From: Deltaproteobacteria bacterium
Lineage (GTDB): Bacteria; Desulfobacterota; Binatia; UBA9968
DNA: 40,471 bases
Reading direction: 5' to 3'
Assembly: GCA_030688735.1 (NCBI GenBank)
Contig: JAUYJC010000632.1
Location: 1-40,471 of the forward strand
Each line of letters starts with the position of its first letter. Position 1 is the stretch's first letter. A program made the translations under genes and the position numbers. Positions 1 through 7,618 of this stretch are shown here, piece after piece. Below the pieces are notes generated by a model that was not told the DNA's origin, made no database searches, and worked only from the letters and a program-made list of their open reading frames with translations.

Positions 1-280
1 GGGTGAAAATCCGCGGCGCGATGATCTGTTACAATCATTGCATCGAAGCTCCAAGCTTCGTCCCAAAATGAACAGTGATTATCTACCGTCAGAGAATCTC
101 CCTTGAACAATCAATGCGACATCTATCTTGAAATTTTCCGCATCTCCCGCTGTTGGAAAGAGAAAGGGGGCAAATTTTTTGTTGCGAGTTGTTGGCATTT
201 GTTAGAACCCTCTCTCACCTGTCTTGCCTCCGATGGAATACAGTTTGTTGGGCAGGCTACGATGTCATAACGCTGAACTG
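1..280. other. No gene seen
   Basis: I read both strands of this left edge and find no open frame with coding character, no RNA gene and no convincing promoter. It lies next to decayed fragments and may itself be eroded coding sequence. Confidence 0.5.
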
Positions 281-427
281 TCAACAAAAGATTTGACCCG
301 GTCTTTTGGACAGGTGGCGACCGCTTATCACGCGCCGGTGATCGCCGCAGATGCGGCAGCGCACGAAGTCGAGGCCTTCAACGCATAGGCGCGGCGTGAA
401 AGGCGCTTCTGCTGTGGGGGGCGATTC
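281..427 (-). pseudogene. Ros/MucR-type zinc-finger fragment
   Basis: The minus-strand frame ending at the TGA at 281-283 reads RLCVEGLDFVRCRICGDHR followed by RVISGRHLSKR. This is the CxxCG...RHL pattern of Ros/MucR-like zinc-binding domains, which in other proteins bind DNA or sit beside nuclease domains. The frame opens directly after an in-frame stop and has no start codon. After RHLSK the expected HG and the helix behind it are missing, and the frame ends within a few residues. I take it as a remnant of a longer gene. Family assignment rests on this one motif. Confidence 0.4.
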
Positions 428-492
428 CTAGAGTTTAACACGAAGCGTCGGAGGCGGTTGTCCGATAGGATGCTCACCGAAGCGGACAACGG

Positions 493-675
493 TCACTGGC
501 AATTCCTGGGGCTATCGAGTCGACCATCCATCTTGGCGAGCAACCGACTGAGGGCTGAGATCTGAGCCATGATCTTTTTGTCCCGAGTCCGCTGGAAGTG
601 CAGTGTCAGCTCGTCCATACGCCATTCAATCTGGGCGCGGGTGAATTTCCTAGGGAGTATGAACTGGATGGGCAT
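493..675 (-). CDS. small helical protein, unknown function
   Basis: This encodes about 60 residues beginning MPIQFILPRKFTR, if the inner ATG at 673-675 is used; another ATG lies 12 codons upstream. The body is charged and predicted helical, with regular Leu/Met/Ile spacing (QIEWRMDELTLHF, then IMAQISALSRLLAKM). It resembles short conserved coiled proteins often seen in deltaproteobacterial and related genomes, but I cannot name a function. No membrane segment or signal peptide is visible. It stands alone between the zinc-finger remnant and the GNAT gene. It could be a spurious frame, but residue composition and a start at a conserved-looking motif favour a real gene. Confidence 0.45.
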   Translation of the reverse strand: MPIQFILPRKFTRAQIEWRMDELTLHFQRTRDKKIMAQISALSRLLAKMDGRLDSPRNCQ

Positions 676-856
676 TGCCGCCGTATATCGCAGGAAGTAA
701 CCGCAGGTCAAGGGGTTTGGCGCGAAAAGGGGTGTTCGCCAGTCGTAAAGTTGGCCGAGAACCCGAGGCGCAGTTTAAAAGGGCACATATAACGCCGGTG
801 CTGGCGACTAATGAACCCGTCCAAATCGTGATGCTGCATTGAGCCGCGCGGTAGCA

Positions 857-886
857 GATCGAATTGATGGAGGAAACAGTTCGATT
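857..886. repeat. hairpin, copy A of a paired element
   Basis: The arms at 858-863 (ATCGAA) and 880-885 (TTCGAT) pair around a 16-nt loop (864-879), with a G-T pair adding one step. A second copy with the same loop length lies at 1546-1577. The stems of the two copies differ by a compensatory change (C-G here, T-A there), and 12 of 16 loop bases agree. Together they flank the GNAT gene. Confidence 0.4.
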
Positions 887-917
887 ACAGGGATAACGTG
901 ACGCGCATCGGCGGCGA

Positions 918-1442
918 TCAGCCGTCCGCTGGAGCGCGCTGTCGGGATTGCATCCATCGTCCATCGGCAAGTACAACCGACGTTTCGACCTGTCTCGCTG
1001 GGATCGACCAGTATCTCCGGAGCAGGGAGTCTTTGTCCCTATTCGAAACGACTGTGAAGCCGTTCCTCCGATAGAACTCGATGGCCCACGATGCATCCAC
1101 CCACGTGCCAATCAGAACAGGCTTGCCGGTGAGGCCCTCCACATGGCGCAGTAGGCTTGTTCCCACGCCCTTCCTCTGCATGGTTGGCGTGACGTAGGCG
1201 TGGCGCACCAAAGCGACTTCTCCCTTATCCTGTATCCCCATCACCCCTAACATACGCCCGTCTTCCTCCGCCAACCAGAAAACGACGCCATCCGATATCT
1301 CGTTTGCCAGTTCATCCAACGGCATATAGGGTTCCCGCCACCGGTCAACCGGTATCACTCCTCGATAAGCCTGGGCCGCGTCGTTGATAATCGCCAACAT
1401 CGCTCCTAAATCCGCTTGCTGAAATTTTCGAATTACCACCAT
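918..1442 (-). CDS. GNAT-family N-acetyltransferase
   Basis: The 174-residue protein has the GNAT fold signature. Strands around residues 52-70 (VVFWLAEEDGRMLGVMGI) and 75-84 lead into the acetyl-CoA pyrophosphate loop QRKGVG at 89-94. AIEFYRRNGF at 120-129 is the typical last helix/strand of the fold. The family transfers an acetyl group from acetyl-CoA to an amine; the substrate cannot be told from sequence. The start ATG is well placed and an internal-start alternative is unlikely because MVVIRKFQQADL is the usual first strand. The C-terminal tail (about 145-174) extends past the domain. The gene is single and is flanked by two related hairpins, so it may have arrived as a unit. Confidence 0.88.
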   Translation of the reverse strand: MVVIRKFQQADLGAMLAIINDAAQAYRGVIPVDRWREPYMPLDELANEISDGVVFWLAEEDGRMLGVMGIQDKGEVALVRHAYVTPTMQRKGVGTSLLRHVEGLTGKPVLIGTWVDASWAIEFYRRNGFTVVSNRDKDSLLRRYWSIPARQVETSVVLADGRWMQSRQRAPADG

Positions 1443-1545
1443 CCGTTTAGACGCGCCTACCGTCTAGCCTTTTATCCCCAAAGCGTGGGAGCAATCAAGC
1501 TCAGGGATAATTTCGGCAGGAGCCACGCCACAGGCAAATCTCGCG

Positions 1546-1577
1546 GGATTGAATTGTAGGAGAAATCAGTTCAATCC
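1546..1577. repeat. hairpin, copy B; holds 20-bp repeat
   Basis: The arms GGATTGAA (1546-1553) and TTCAATCC (1570-1577) pair perfectly over 8 bp around a 16-nt loop. The loop resembles that of copy A at 857-886. Positions 1558-1577 recur base for base at 2338-2357, but the third site has lost a matching left arm. Confidence 0.45.
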
Positions 1578-1812
1578 TGGCACCGTTGGTTACTCGTATG
1601 ACGCTCATGTACTGCTCCACTCAATTTTGGACAGGCTCAATGTCGGGCCCGCTAATTGGGAACACTTCTAGCGCGTTTCCTTTCTTTGGCGTAATTCTTT
1701 TTGCACGCTCTGACTCCGTATTCTGCCTTCGTCCATAAATGTCACCGGCTTGCTCAGGGCATGCAGTTTGCGACTTGTCAAAATCTCAAATCGTGAGCAA
1801 AAGGATCGGACC

Positions 1813-2170
1813 ATGAATCTAAAAAGAACTGTTGCACTGATTGCCTTCGGAATTGGCCGAGTTTTGGTTTCTGATGGCGGCTGGGGAGCATTTTTGTGGA
1901 ATCGGGGCTGTTGTCGGTGGGCGCTGGCAGCCGCAAGCACCAGATCACGGGCAGCGTGATTGATCGGTGGCGACGACAAGCCCGGCAAGGATGTCTCGAT
2001 ACAGCTCCAAACTCAAACGATACAGCAATTCAAATTTTCGTTGGAGAGGGGGGTGGCACAAGTTGACACAATTTGTAAATTATTCGCCAGCCTTAGGCCT
2101 CGACTGTCCCTTTTGTTCGCATTCAAAGTGTCGCGCTTGCGTCGAATTGTCCTCTAGCATCCTCGCCTGC
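1813..2170 (+). pseudogene. possible decayed small secreted protein
   Basis: An ATG at 1813 opens MNLKRTVALIAFGIG, which looks like the start of a signal peptide, but the frame soon becomes low in coding character and stops at 1957-1959. In the other two frames there are short protein-like runs (HQITGSVID, then GGDDKPGKDVSIQLQ) that would join after frameshifts. I infer a degraded exported protein. No family can be named and the whole call could be wrong. Confidence 0.25.
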
Positions 2171-2230
2171 TGCAATTGCCGAGCGAGAGCAATTAGCCGA
2201 CTCGCGTACCTTAAAGAAGCTTATCTCCCA

Positions 2231-2266
2231 GAAGATTCGGGGCACGATGAAGAATCGGGACACGAT
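2231..2266 (+). repeat. 18-bp tandem repeat, two units
   Basis: Units 2231-2248 and 2249-2266 differ at two positions and would read EDSGHD/EESGHD in one frame. The unit length is a multiple of three. No function is evident. Confidence 0.6.
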
Positions 2267-2298
2267 GAATAGGCTCAGTACGGCAAAGGATTCTCAGT

Positions 2299-3326
2299 AT
2301 GGGCCGCACTTATAAAAGAATGAGCAGAGTTGAGCGGAGGAGAAATCAGTTCAATCCGGCCGATAACTGGGTAGCAGACATGGCCGATAAAATTCGGGAC
2401 CGTACAGGGGCTGACTGGGATATTTGCACTTATGATTGGGAGAACGACGCGCATGTATTCGCCCCGTTCGGCATACCCATATTTGGTGCAGAAAACGCAT
2501 TTAGGAAAGCCGGTGAGCAAGGACAAAATCTAGGGTACGATATTTTTCATAATGGTTATGACCATGTTCACTTTATCGCTCACAGCGCCGGTTCCAACGT
2601 ACTTCAGACCGCTGTAGACTCGATAGTCAAGTGGTATGATTATTATCAGTCTCAGTCGGGGGCAACAGGTTCTTGCAGTGCCGTGCCTATACCACCGGCT
2701 TGTTTCCTAGCCAAGCCAACGATTCATAGCACTTTTCTCGACGCATATGTCGCGGAGATAATGTTTAATCCGGATACAGCAAGGCGATATGCAACCAAGC
2801 GATATGGTCTCAATGCTCAATGGGCGGAGCATTACGTTTCCAAAACTATTATAGGAGACGATACCGATGCTATTTTAACGAAAGCTTTTAACTTCGATGT
2901 GACTGATCTAAATCCGAATCTCCCTAAAAAATTGAACCCTCATACCAATCATGCCTGGCCGCACGAGTGGTACAATAAAACAATTGACGGTTCCGATCCT
3001 GATAGCATTTCGGCCTTAGGCTTCGGTTTTCCGATATCGCTTGAGTCGGGCGGACAATTGCCGTCTCACGATCCCATACCTGGGCGCTATTACCCCCGCG
3101 GTGGGGAGTGCGATCTGAAAACGGAAGCTTCCAACTGTGGCACAGTTCCGAGCTCCCCACCCAGAACCTCCGTGAATACAAGATTGGCTATGGCTCCGTT
3201 GACGAATTTCTCCGCGCTTCAACCAGGAACTGACCTGATAGCAAGCAACACAGGCACGGTTACTTTTCCAACTTCGACTACGGCTCAGATGGCAATGGGG
3301 TCGCCCGTTTGGCTGAGCTTTCGATT
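2299..3326 (+). pseudogene. alpha/beta-hydrolase gene, 5' part
   Basis: This is the first part of a large gene split by the IS at 3327. It encodes a lipase-like alpha/beta hydrolase domain: the nucleophile elbow AHSAG is at residues 94-98 with Ser96, following a strand DHVHFI, and NHAWPHEWY further on could carry the catalytic His. The usual first strand with its HG oxyanion motif is absent. The frame enters the domain at FNPADNWVADMADKI, which normally follows directly on that HG, so the true 5' end appears lost near 2350, where a 20-bp sequence shared with 1558-1577 sits. Joined to 4861-5752 without the IS it gives 639 residues in one frame. As it stands, translation runs into the IS and stops at 3598-3600. 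Confidence 0.7.
3324..3326. repeat. IS target-site duplication, left copy
   Basis: ATT here and ATT at 4858-4860 flank the IS termini and form a 3-bp direct repeat, a length seen for IS3-family insertions. Confidence 0.75.
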
Positions 3327-3340
3327 TGTCCAGTTTTTTT

Positions 3341-4456
3341 TCAATGAGACAAAATCGAAGGATGAAGTGAGTCGTTATTGGTTGTGGGACTCTCATGTTG
3401 AGAATCCGGTTGTTGGTTTTGAAAAACGGCCTCCGTATTTGCCCCAGGATCAACGCTATGAGACGGACCCTTACTTGGACATTCCCCCTCAAGCGCCGGT
3501 TGATCGATCTTTTGTTTTTCCGCCCAGTACGCTTTGCGTTTGTCTCGGGTCGTTTTCTTCATCTCTTGGAGCTGCTGCAACAGCAAACTCTTGTTGTTGA
3601 GCTGATGGACATGGGCCGGAGTGAAATTCATCAGCGACTGATGGGGCCGGCTGTGGTGGTAGCTCTCGATGTAACGGCCCAGTTCTTCTCTTGCCGATAT
3701 CTCATCGGGATAGTTTCCCACCAGATAGATCTCTTCCTGCTTGACCGTTCCATAAAACCGCTCGGTCAGCGCATTGTCCGTCGGGCGTCTTACCCGGGCA
3801 AAGGACAACTCGGCTTCCAGGCGCTCGAAGAATTCCTGGGTGATCCCGGAGGTGTTGGGCGATCCCCGATCCACCCTGAGCTTGGGCTTGCTCTCACTGT
3901 GAATCGATATCCCTTGGTTGTTAAGCCCCGCCTGGTAAATCGCTTTCACATTGCCTGCATTGACCGTCGGCACCACATCATAGGCAACGATCAATCGGGA
4001 AAAGAAATCGATCGCCGTCAGCAAATACCACCGTACTCCGCCCACCGAGAGCTTGGTCCAGTCGCTGCCCCACATCAGATTTCTCTGCCACACCTCGTAG
4101 CGCGGACTCTTCCACGGCGCCGCCCGCCGCTCGTAGGGCTCGATCTGCCCCAGCTCTTTTAGATGCCTGTAGATCGCCGAGGCCGACAGATAGATTCCCT
4201 TTTGCTGCAATACTCCCTGAATGCGCCGATGGCGGTACTGCGGGTGTTTCGCTTTGGCCTCGTCAATCAGCCCCCGTTCCTCGCCCGTCAGCTCATACGT
4301 ACTTTGCCGCTCGCCCTTTTTTTCTCCCTCGCCCTTCTTCCATCGGTAATAACTCGCGCTCGCGATACCGACACTGCCCAACACCTAGCCGACCGATCGC
4401 CCCTGACCCCTATGCGTCTCGACCAACTCCAGCACCGCTTGTTTCTGGTTTCCCAT
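3341..4456 (-). pseudogene. IS3 transposase orfB, nonsense-mutated
   Basis: This is the DDE integrase half of the transposase. Catalytic residues are visible as WGSDWTKL (first Asp), LRVDRGSPNTS (second Asp) and TERFYGTVKQEE (Glu), with the HTH_21-like YRHRRIQGVL ahead of them. The frame starts at MGNQKQAVLELVE (ATG 4454-4456), where a -1 shift from orfA would arrive, but a TAG at 4385-4387 interrupts it after 23 codons; one base change from CAG would produce this. A GTG at 4382-4384 reopens the frame, so a 347-residue truncated protein is possible. The stop codon lies in the terminal repeat. Confidence 0.85.
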
Positions 4457-4473
4457 CAGCCGCCCGCGCTCCC

Positions 4474-4785
4474 TCAATCCAAGTTCATCTCTTTTTTTAA
4501 CTCGCTCAACACCAGCGCCTGGTTAAGAACCACCTCTTTGAGCTTGCGATTCTCGGCTTCCAGACGTCTCAGATCGGTCGACTTCAACGGCCGGCTATTG
4601 CGTAACGACGCCCGTACTCCGACCTCCAGTTGGCGCTTCCACTTGTGGTACAACGACTGGCCCAGTTGGTGTTTCATTAACCCTTCTTTGATCGTCTTAC
4701 AGCGCTCGATATCTTTCAAAATCTCGAACTTTTGATCGGGAGTAAAAATCCGCCGCACCGTCTTTGCCTCCTGGTTCTCTTCCAT
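4474..4785 (-). CDS. IS3 transposase orfA
   Basis: This is the DNA-binding half of the IS3 transposase, about 103 residues from the chosen ATG (MEENQEAKTVRRIF). It has the usual opening FTPDQKFEILKDIE, a helix-turn-helix through about residue 50, and a leucine-zipper-like end (LRRLEAENRKLKEVVLNQAL). An ATG 18 codons upstream is also open. The frame ends just past a heptamer of seven A residues (4492-4498 as T on the plus strand), where slipping back one base leads into the orfB frame, as in other IS3 elements. The fusion product would end at the orfB amber codon. Confidence 0.85.
   Translation of the reverse strand: MEENQEAKTVRRIFTPDQKFEILKDIERCKTIKEGLMKHQLGQSLYHKWKRQLEVGVRASLRNSRPLKSTDLRRLEAENRKLKEVVLNQALVLSELKKEMNLD
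4492..4498 (-). promoter_or_regulatory. probable -1 programmed frameshift site
   Basis: Seven consecutive A residues on the transposase strand, just before the orfA stop, match the A_AAA_AAG slippery type of IS3 elements. Shifting back one base reads KRDELGLRERGRLMGNQ and enters orfB in frame. Confidence 0.6.
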
Positions 4786-4860
4786 CTCGTTCCTTGCCTC
4801 CTTGATCCGCCTCACTTTCTTACCCCACTTCTGTCTCATTAGTAAAAAAACAGGTCAATT

Positions 4861-5752
4861 AAGCACGCCGAGCCCGGCAAATATCCTTCAGTTTAGGTAT
4901 CAGTTCTTGGCCGGTCTAAGCGGTTTGTTATCAGTTTTCTTTGACGGCAAGTTGGTTCTTAGAACGGATCAAAGATTTGCCTTGCCGGGAGTAAACACTG
5001 CGTCCGAGATATGGCTAGGAGACGTTTTGCCCGGGCAACATGTCTTATCATTCCGGCTCGATGCTTTTGACGCGACGCAAGCCATAATTGAAATCTCAAA
5101 CGTTCAGACAGGCTTGATGGAGTTGGTCACCAATACACTTCCGCTCGCCAATGCTGGAACAAATCGGACGGTCGAGTGCGCGTCGCCTTCAGGAGCAAAT
5201 GTCGTGCTGAATGGCTCCGCTTCCAGCGACCCGGATGGCGACAGCCTCACGTTTGCTTGGACGGGCCCGTTTGGAGCGGCCAGTGGTCCAACCCCGACGG
5301 TGCCCCTGCCCTTAGGGATACATACCGTTACTCTCACGGTGGATGATGGCAGCGGGGGGACAGCGTCGGACACGACCACCGTGACGGTGGCTGACACGAC
5401 ACCGCCCAGAATTGCGAGCGTCAACCCAGTGCCGAACCTTCTGTGGCCACCAAACCATCAAATGGTGTCCGTGACCGCAGCTGCGTCCGCATCAGACATG
5501 TGCAGTGCAGGACTCAACTGCCGGATCATCTCGGTAAGCAGCAATGAGCTCGTCAACGGCCTCGGCGACGGAGATACAGCCCCAGACTGGCAGATCACTG
5601 GAGACCTAACAGTAAACCTTAGGGCGGAACGTTCGGGGAAGGGGACCGGGCGAGTGTACACCATTACGGTAAGGTGTACCGATGCTTCTGGAAACAGCTC
5701 AACGAAGACGACGACCGTTACTGTGCCGCACGATCAAGGGAAGAAGATGTGA
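4861..5752 (+). pseudogene. hydrolase/PKD gene, 3' part
   Basis: This continues the gene interrupted at 3326. Joining the left flank to 4861 reads VWLSFRLSTPSPANILQFRY with no frame change. The next segment (FDYLFL-type jelly-roll strands such as LLSVFFDGKLVL) is typical of anchor-adjacent domains in exported proteins. It is followed by a PKD-like domain (LNGSASSDPDGDSLTFAW through VTLTVDDGSGG) and a Cys-containing module that opens with LWPPNHQMV. Together these indicate a secreted or surface enzyme. No start signal exists at this point, so it is presumably silent. It overlaps the convergent TonB-C gene by 35 bp. Confidence 0.75.
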
Positions 5753-6188
5753 TTAAGGGTAGTGAAATAAAAGGGACATCCCTAAACGAGACGGTACTGT
5801 CAAGCGCGGGTGACGTTGCCTCCGGCACGGGCCGTGTCGGATCAAGCACCATGCGGAGATCGCCGAGCAACGATGATTGCGCCGAATCGGGAACCGGGGG
5901 GAACGGGCTGGCGCGGCGCACGGCCTGAACCGCTGAGGCGTCGAACTGCTTATCGCCTGACGATTTCTCAACTCGTACGTCAGACACGCGCCCCGATCGC
6001 TCCAAGCGCAGACGTATAACGACTTTCAATCCGTTTGCATTCGGCGGCAGCCTCCACGCCGCCATAATGCGGCGCTCAACCTGGTCAAGGTAAGCCGAGG
6101 CGTCATCGTCAGCAACGCCGAGAGACATCGCTCGGGGCATTCCAGTGAGTAGTCCACCGAGCGTGAGTGCAATCACTAGAGAGCGCAT
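5718..6188 (-). CDS. TonB C-terminal domain protein
   Basis: This is a 156-residue exported protein. Residues 1-21 (MRSLVIALTLGGLLTGMPRA) are a signal peptide or short anchor. Residues 33-100 match the TonB/TolA C-terminal domain: YLDQVERRIMAAWRLP, then the strand IRLRLERSGRVSDVRVEKSSG and the helix FDASAVQAVRRASPFPPVP. TonB itself has a Pro-rich spanning linker, which is missing here, so the protein is more likely a free periplasmic TonB-C domain than a true energy transducer. No ExbB/ExbD partner lies nearby. Its last 35 bp overlap the end of the PKD gene on the other strand, which may mean the tail was extended when neighbouring sequence changed. Confidence 0.8.
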   Translation of the reverse strand: MRSLVIALTLGGLLTGMPRAMSLGVADDDASAYLDQVERRIMAAWRLPPNANGLKVVIRLRLERSGRVSDVRVEKSSGDKQFDASAVQAVRRASPFPPVPDSAQSSLLGDLRMVLDPTRPVPEATSPALDSTVSFRDVPFISLPLITSSSLDRAAQ

Positions 6189-6241
6189 GATCGGTTTCGG
6201 TTATCGTGGGTCAGTGCGAGGCTGGCGAGCCGCTCGCACCT

Positions 6242-6420
6242 TCACTCCTTAATCGCTCTCACCATCATCACGACGCTCTTATTGATCGCCAGGAATGGCG
6301 CTGGCCAGTTCATTTCAGGGTCCGGCAGCACTTCCACTTTAGCGTTGGTGATGGGCAAGAACTGTCGGTCTGGGTTGTTCAACAGATCAGACAGACGCGA
6401 ATGGTATCCGCCGTCACCTG
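6242..6420 (-). pseudogene. small conserved protein lacking a start
   Basis: A minus-strand frame ends at 6242 and reads GYHSRLSDLLNNPDRQFLPI, then TNAKVEVLPD and PAPFLAINKSVVMMVRAIKE. The RLSDLLN...FLP.T.A.V...PFLAINK pattern is that of a small (about 70-residue) conserved bacterial protein I recognise by pattern only. No ATG, GTG or TTG opens the frame before it reaches the tRNA-Met gene, so the 5' end seems lost or the start is unusual. It is collinear with the TonB-C gene, 53 bp upstream of it. Confidence 0.45.
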
Positions 6421-6523
6421 GGCGGTTGCTGGGGGAGGGTTGGCCGCCCCAAAGGGCTAAAATGACATTCAGCAGAAGATGGCCGAGGGCGCTAGGATGC
6501 TGACAAAACGTGGGAATATAGAG

Positions 6524-6634
6524 GGGAAAAATGGTGGCGGTGGACAGATTTGAACTGTCGACTCCGCGGATATGAGCCGCGTGCTCTGACCAACTGAGCT
6601 ACACCGCCACTTGGGGTATTAAAGTATGATGGCT
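6524..6634. repeat. 111-bp direct repeat with tRNA-Met, copy 1
   Basis: Positions 6524-6634 match 7619-7729 base for base. The repeat covers the whole tRNA gene, 8 bp beyond its 3' end and 26 bp upstream including the presumed -10 region. Confidence 0.95.
6532..6608 (-). tRNA. tRNA-Met (CAT), copy 1
   Basis: The 77-nt cloverleaf is complete: acceptor GGCGGTG/CACCGCC, D stem GCTC/GAGC, anticodon stem CGCGG/CCGCG with loop CTCATAT, T stem GACAG/CTGTC, discriminator A, and an encoded CCA. The anticodon CAT fits elongator Met; a lysidine-modified tRNA-Ile2 has the same gene anticodon and cannot be fully excluded. It is identical to the copy at 7627-7703. Confidence 0.93.
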
Positions 6635-6813
6635 GTTTGAGATCGCGAATCGGCAAAGTCACCTTGACGCTCAGCCCGAACCAGTAGGCGGGCAGCCCAT
6701 GCCCCCGGCTGGCGCAGTAGAGTCGGAATTACGCCGTGCCCTTTGCAGGTTGACAGTTGCGTGGTAAACTTTATACATCAAGTGGCGATGACAGCAAGTC
6801 AGGAGAGCCTATG

Positions 6814-7020
6814 ATGAGCGCCGATGAACGAGTCCGTGTTCTTAGGGAAGCTAAGCCGAATAGCTGGGTCGCGTTTTCCGGCGACGAGTCTAAGGTGATC
6901 GGTCGCGGCGATACGTATTCAGAGGCCGTTACCGATGCTCAACAACATGGAGAAGACGATCCGGTACTCGTTAAAATCCCGGACACTTGGGATCCTCGGG
7001 TTTTCCATCCTTGCGCGTAA
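6814..7020 (+). CDS. small DUF5678-like protein
   Basis: This 68-residue protein starts at the second of two adjacent ATGs; AGGAGA at 6801-6806 is 7 nt ahead of it. The pattern SWVAFSGDESKVIGRGDTY, then AVTDAQQHGEDDPVLVKIPD is that of DUF5678-type small proteins, whose role is not established. It has two or three strands and one helix and no signal peptide. Its 3' end overlaps the start of the retropepsin-like gene, so the two are probably translated together. Both genes lie between the duplicated tRNA-Met genes. Confidence 0.7.
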   Translation: MSADERVRVLREAKPNSWVAFSGDESKVIGRGDTYSEAVTDAQQHGEDDPVLVKIPDTWDPRVFHPCA

Positions 7021-7442
7021 AATATAAACCGTTTCCGTTTTTCAACAAAGGCTTGGAGCACTACGGCACGGTATTTCGTCCCGTCCTTACCGTGCAAGTC
7101 GTTTATAACCACGCTGCGAGCAAGAGGTTTGAGGCGATAGTCGACACCGGGTGTGACTGCTGTCTTTTTCAATCACACATTGGCGAAAGCATTGGAATAA
7201 AGATTAAAGACGGCGTGGAAGGTCCTCTTGGTGGCGTAATTCATGGCCCGCGAGCGAAGGTTTACTACCATAAGATTAAGCTCCTTGTAGCCGGTGAATT
7301 CCTTGATATAAGAGCCGGCTTTTCCGCTGACATCGATCAAAATTTACTCGGACAAATTGGTTTCTTGGATCACTTTGTCGTTATCTTTGATCCTTCTGCG
7401 GATCCGCCCGAGCTTGATGTCCGTCGCATCCAAGAAAATTAA
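7011..7442 (+). CDS. retropepsin-like aspartic protease
   Basis: The roughly 143-residue product carries the aspartic protease flap-side motif FEAIVDTGCDCCLF with Asp45-Thr-Gly, and the later hydrophobic strand LLGQIGFLDHFVVIFDP, the usual second half of single-domain retropepsin folds; such proteins act as dimers. I chose the TTG at 7011, which overlaps the stop of the upstream gene by 10 nt; a TTG at 6987 is also in frame. No ATG is available near the domain start. No signal peptide is seen, so a cytoplasmic role is likely. Substrate unknown. Pairing with a DUF5678-like gene suggests that gene encodes a partner or substrate. Confidence 0.72.
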   Translation: MRVKYKPFPFFNKGLEHYGTVFRPVLTVQVVYNHAASKRFEAIVDTGCDCCLFQSHIGESIGIKIKDGVEGPLGGVIHGPRAKVYYHKIKLLVAGEFLDIRAGFSADIDQNLLGQIGFLDHFVVIFDPSADPPELDVRRIQEN

Positions 7443-7618
7443 TTCGTCCGCAACGGTCGCCGAACCGAAGCCCGGCGTGGCGTGGAGTAGATGCGGTTGG
7501 CGGTGCCGATCTTTTGCGCAAATGAGGCCCCGCTCCCTAGCACGAACCTACACGAGAATAAATTTTAGAGTAACCAATCCGCCGAGCGCGAAGCTTGGAT
7601 TAGCATCAAGATCGGAAA

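Larger units (their letters stand above)
1443..2298. other. gene-poor stretch with debris
   Basis: No intact gene is visible. The stretch holds a hairpin (1546-1577), a possible decayed secreted-protein gene (1813-2170) and a small tandem repeat (2231-2266). The 20-bp block at 1558-1577 recurs exactly at 2338-2357, inside the next gene. Confidence 0.6.
3327..4857 (-). mobile_element. IS3-family insertion sequence, 1531 bp
   Basis: The ends are imperfect inverted repeats of about 25 bp. The left begins TGTCCAGTTTTTTTT and the right, read inward, begins TGACCTGTTTTTTT; both then contain AATGAGACA. They start with TG and end with CA as in IS3 elements and are flanked by ATT duplications. Inside, on the minus strand, are orfA (HTH and leucine-zipper part) and orfB (DDE integrase part) with a run of seven A residues near the end of orfA as a likely -1 frameshift site. 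It sits within the hydrolase/PKD gene in the opposite orientation. An amber codon early in orfB suggests it can no longer move on its own. Confidence 0.92.

Noticed and set aside
790-900. Integron attC site next to the GNAT gene
   Set aside because: Core sites do not fit RYYYAAC/GTTRRRY, and no integrase or cassette array is seen.
3395-4735. Plus-strand open frames inside the IS
   Set aside because: They are shadows of orfA and orfB.
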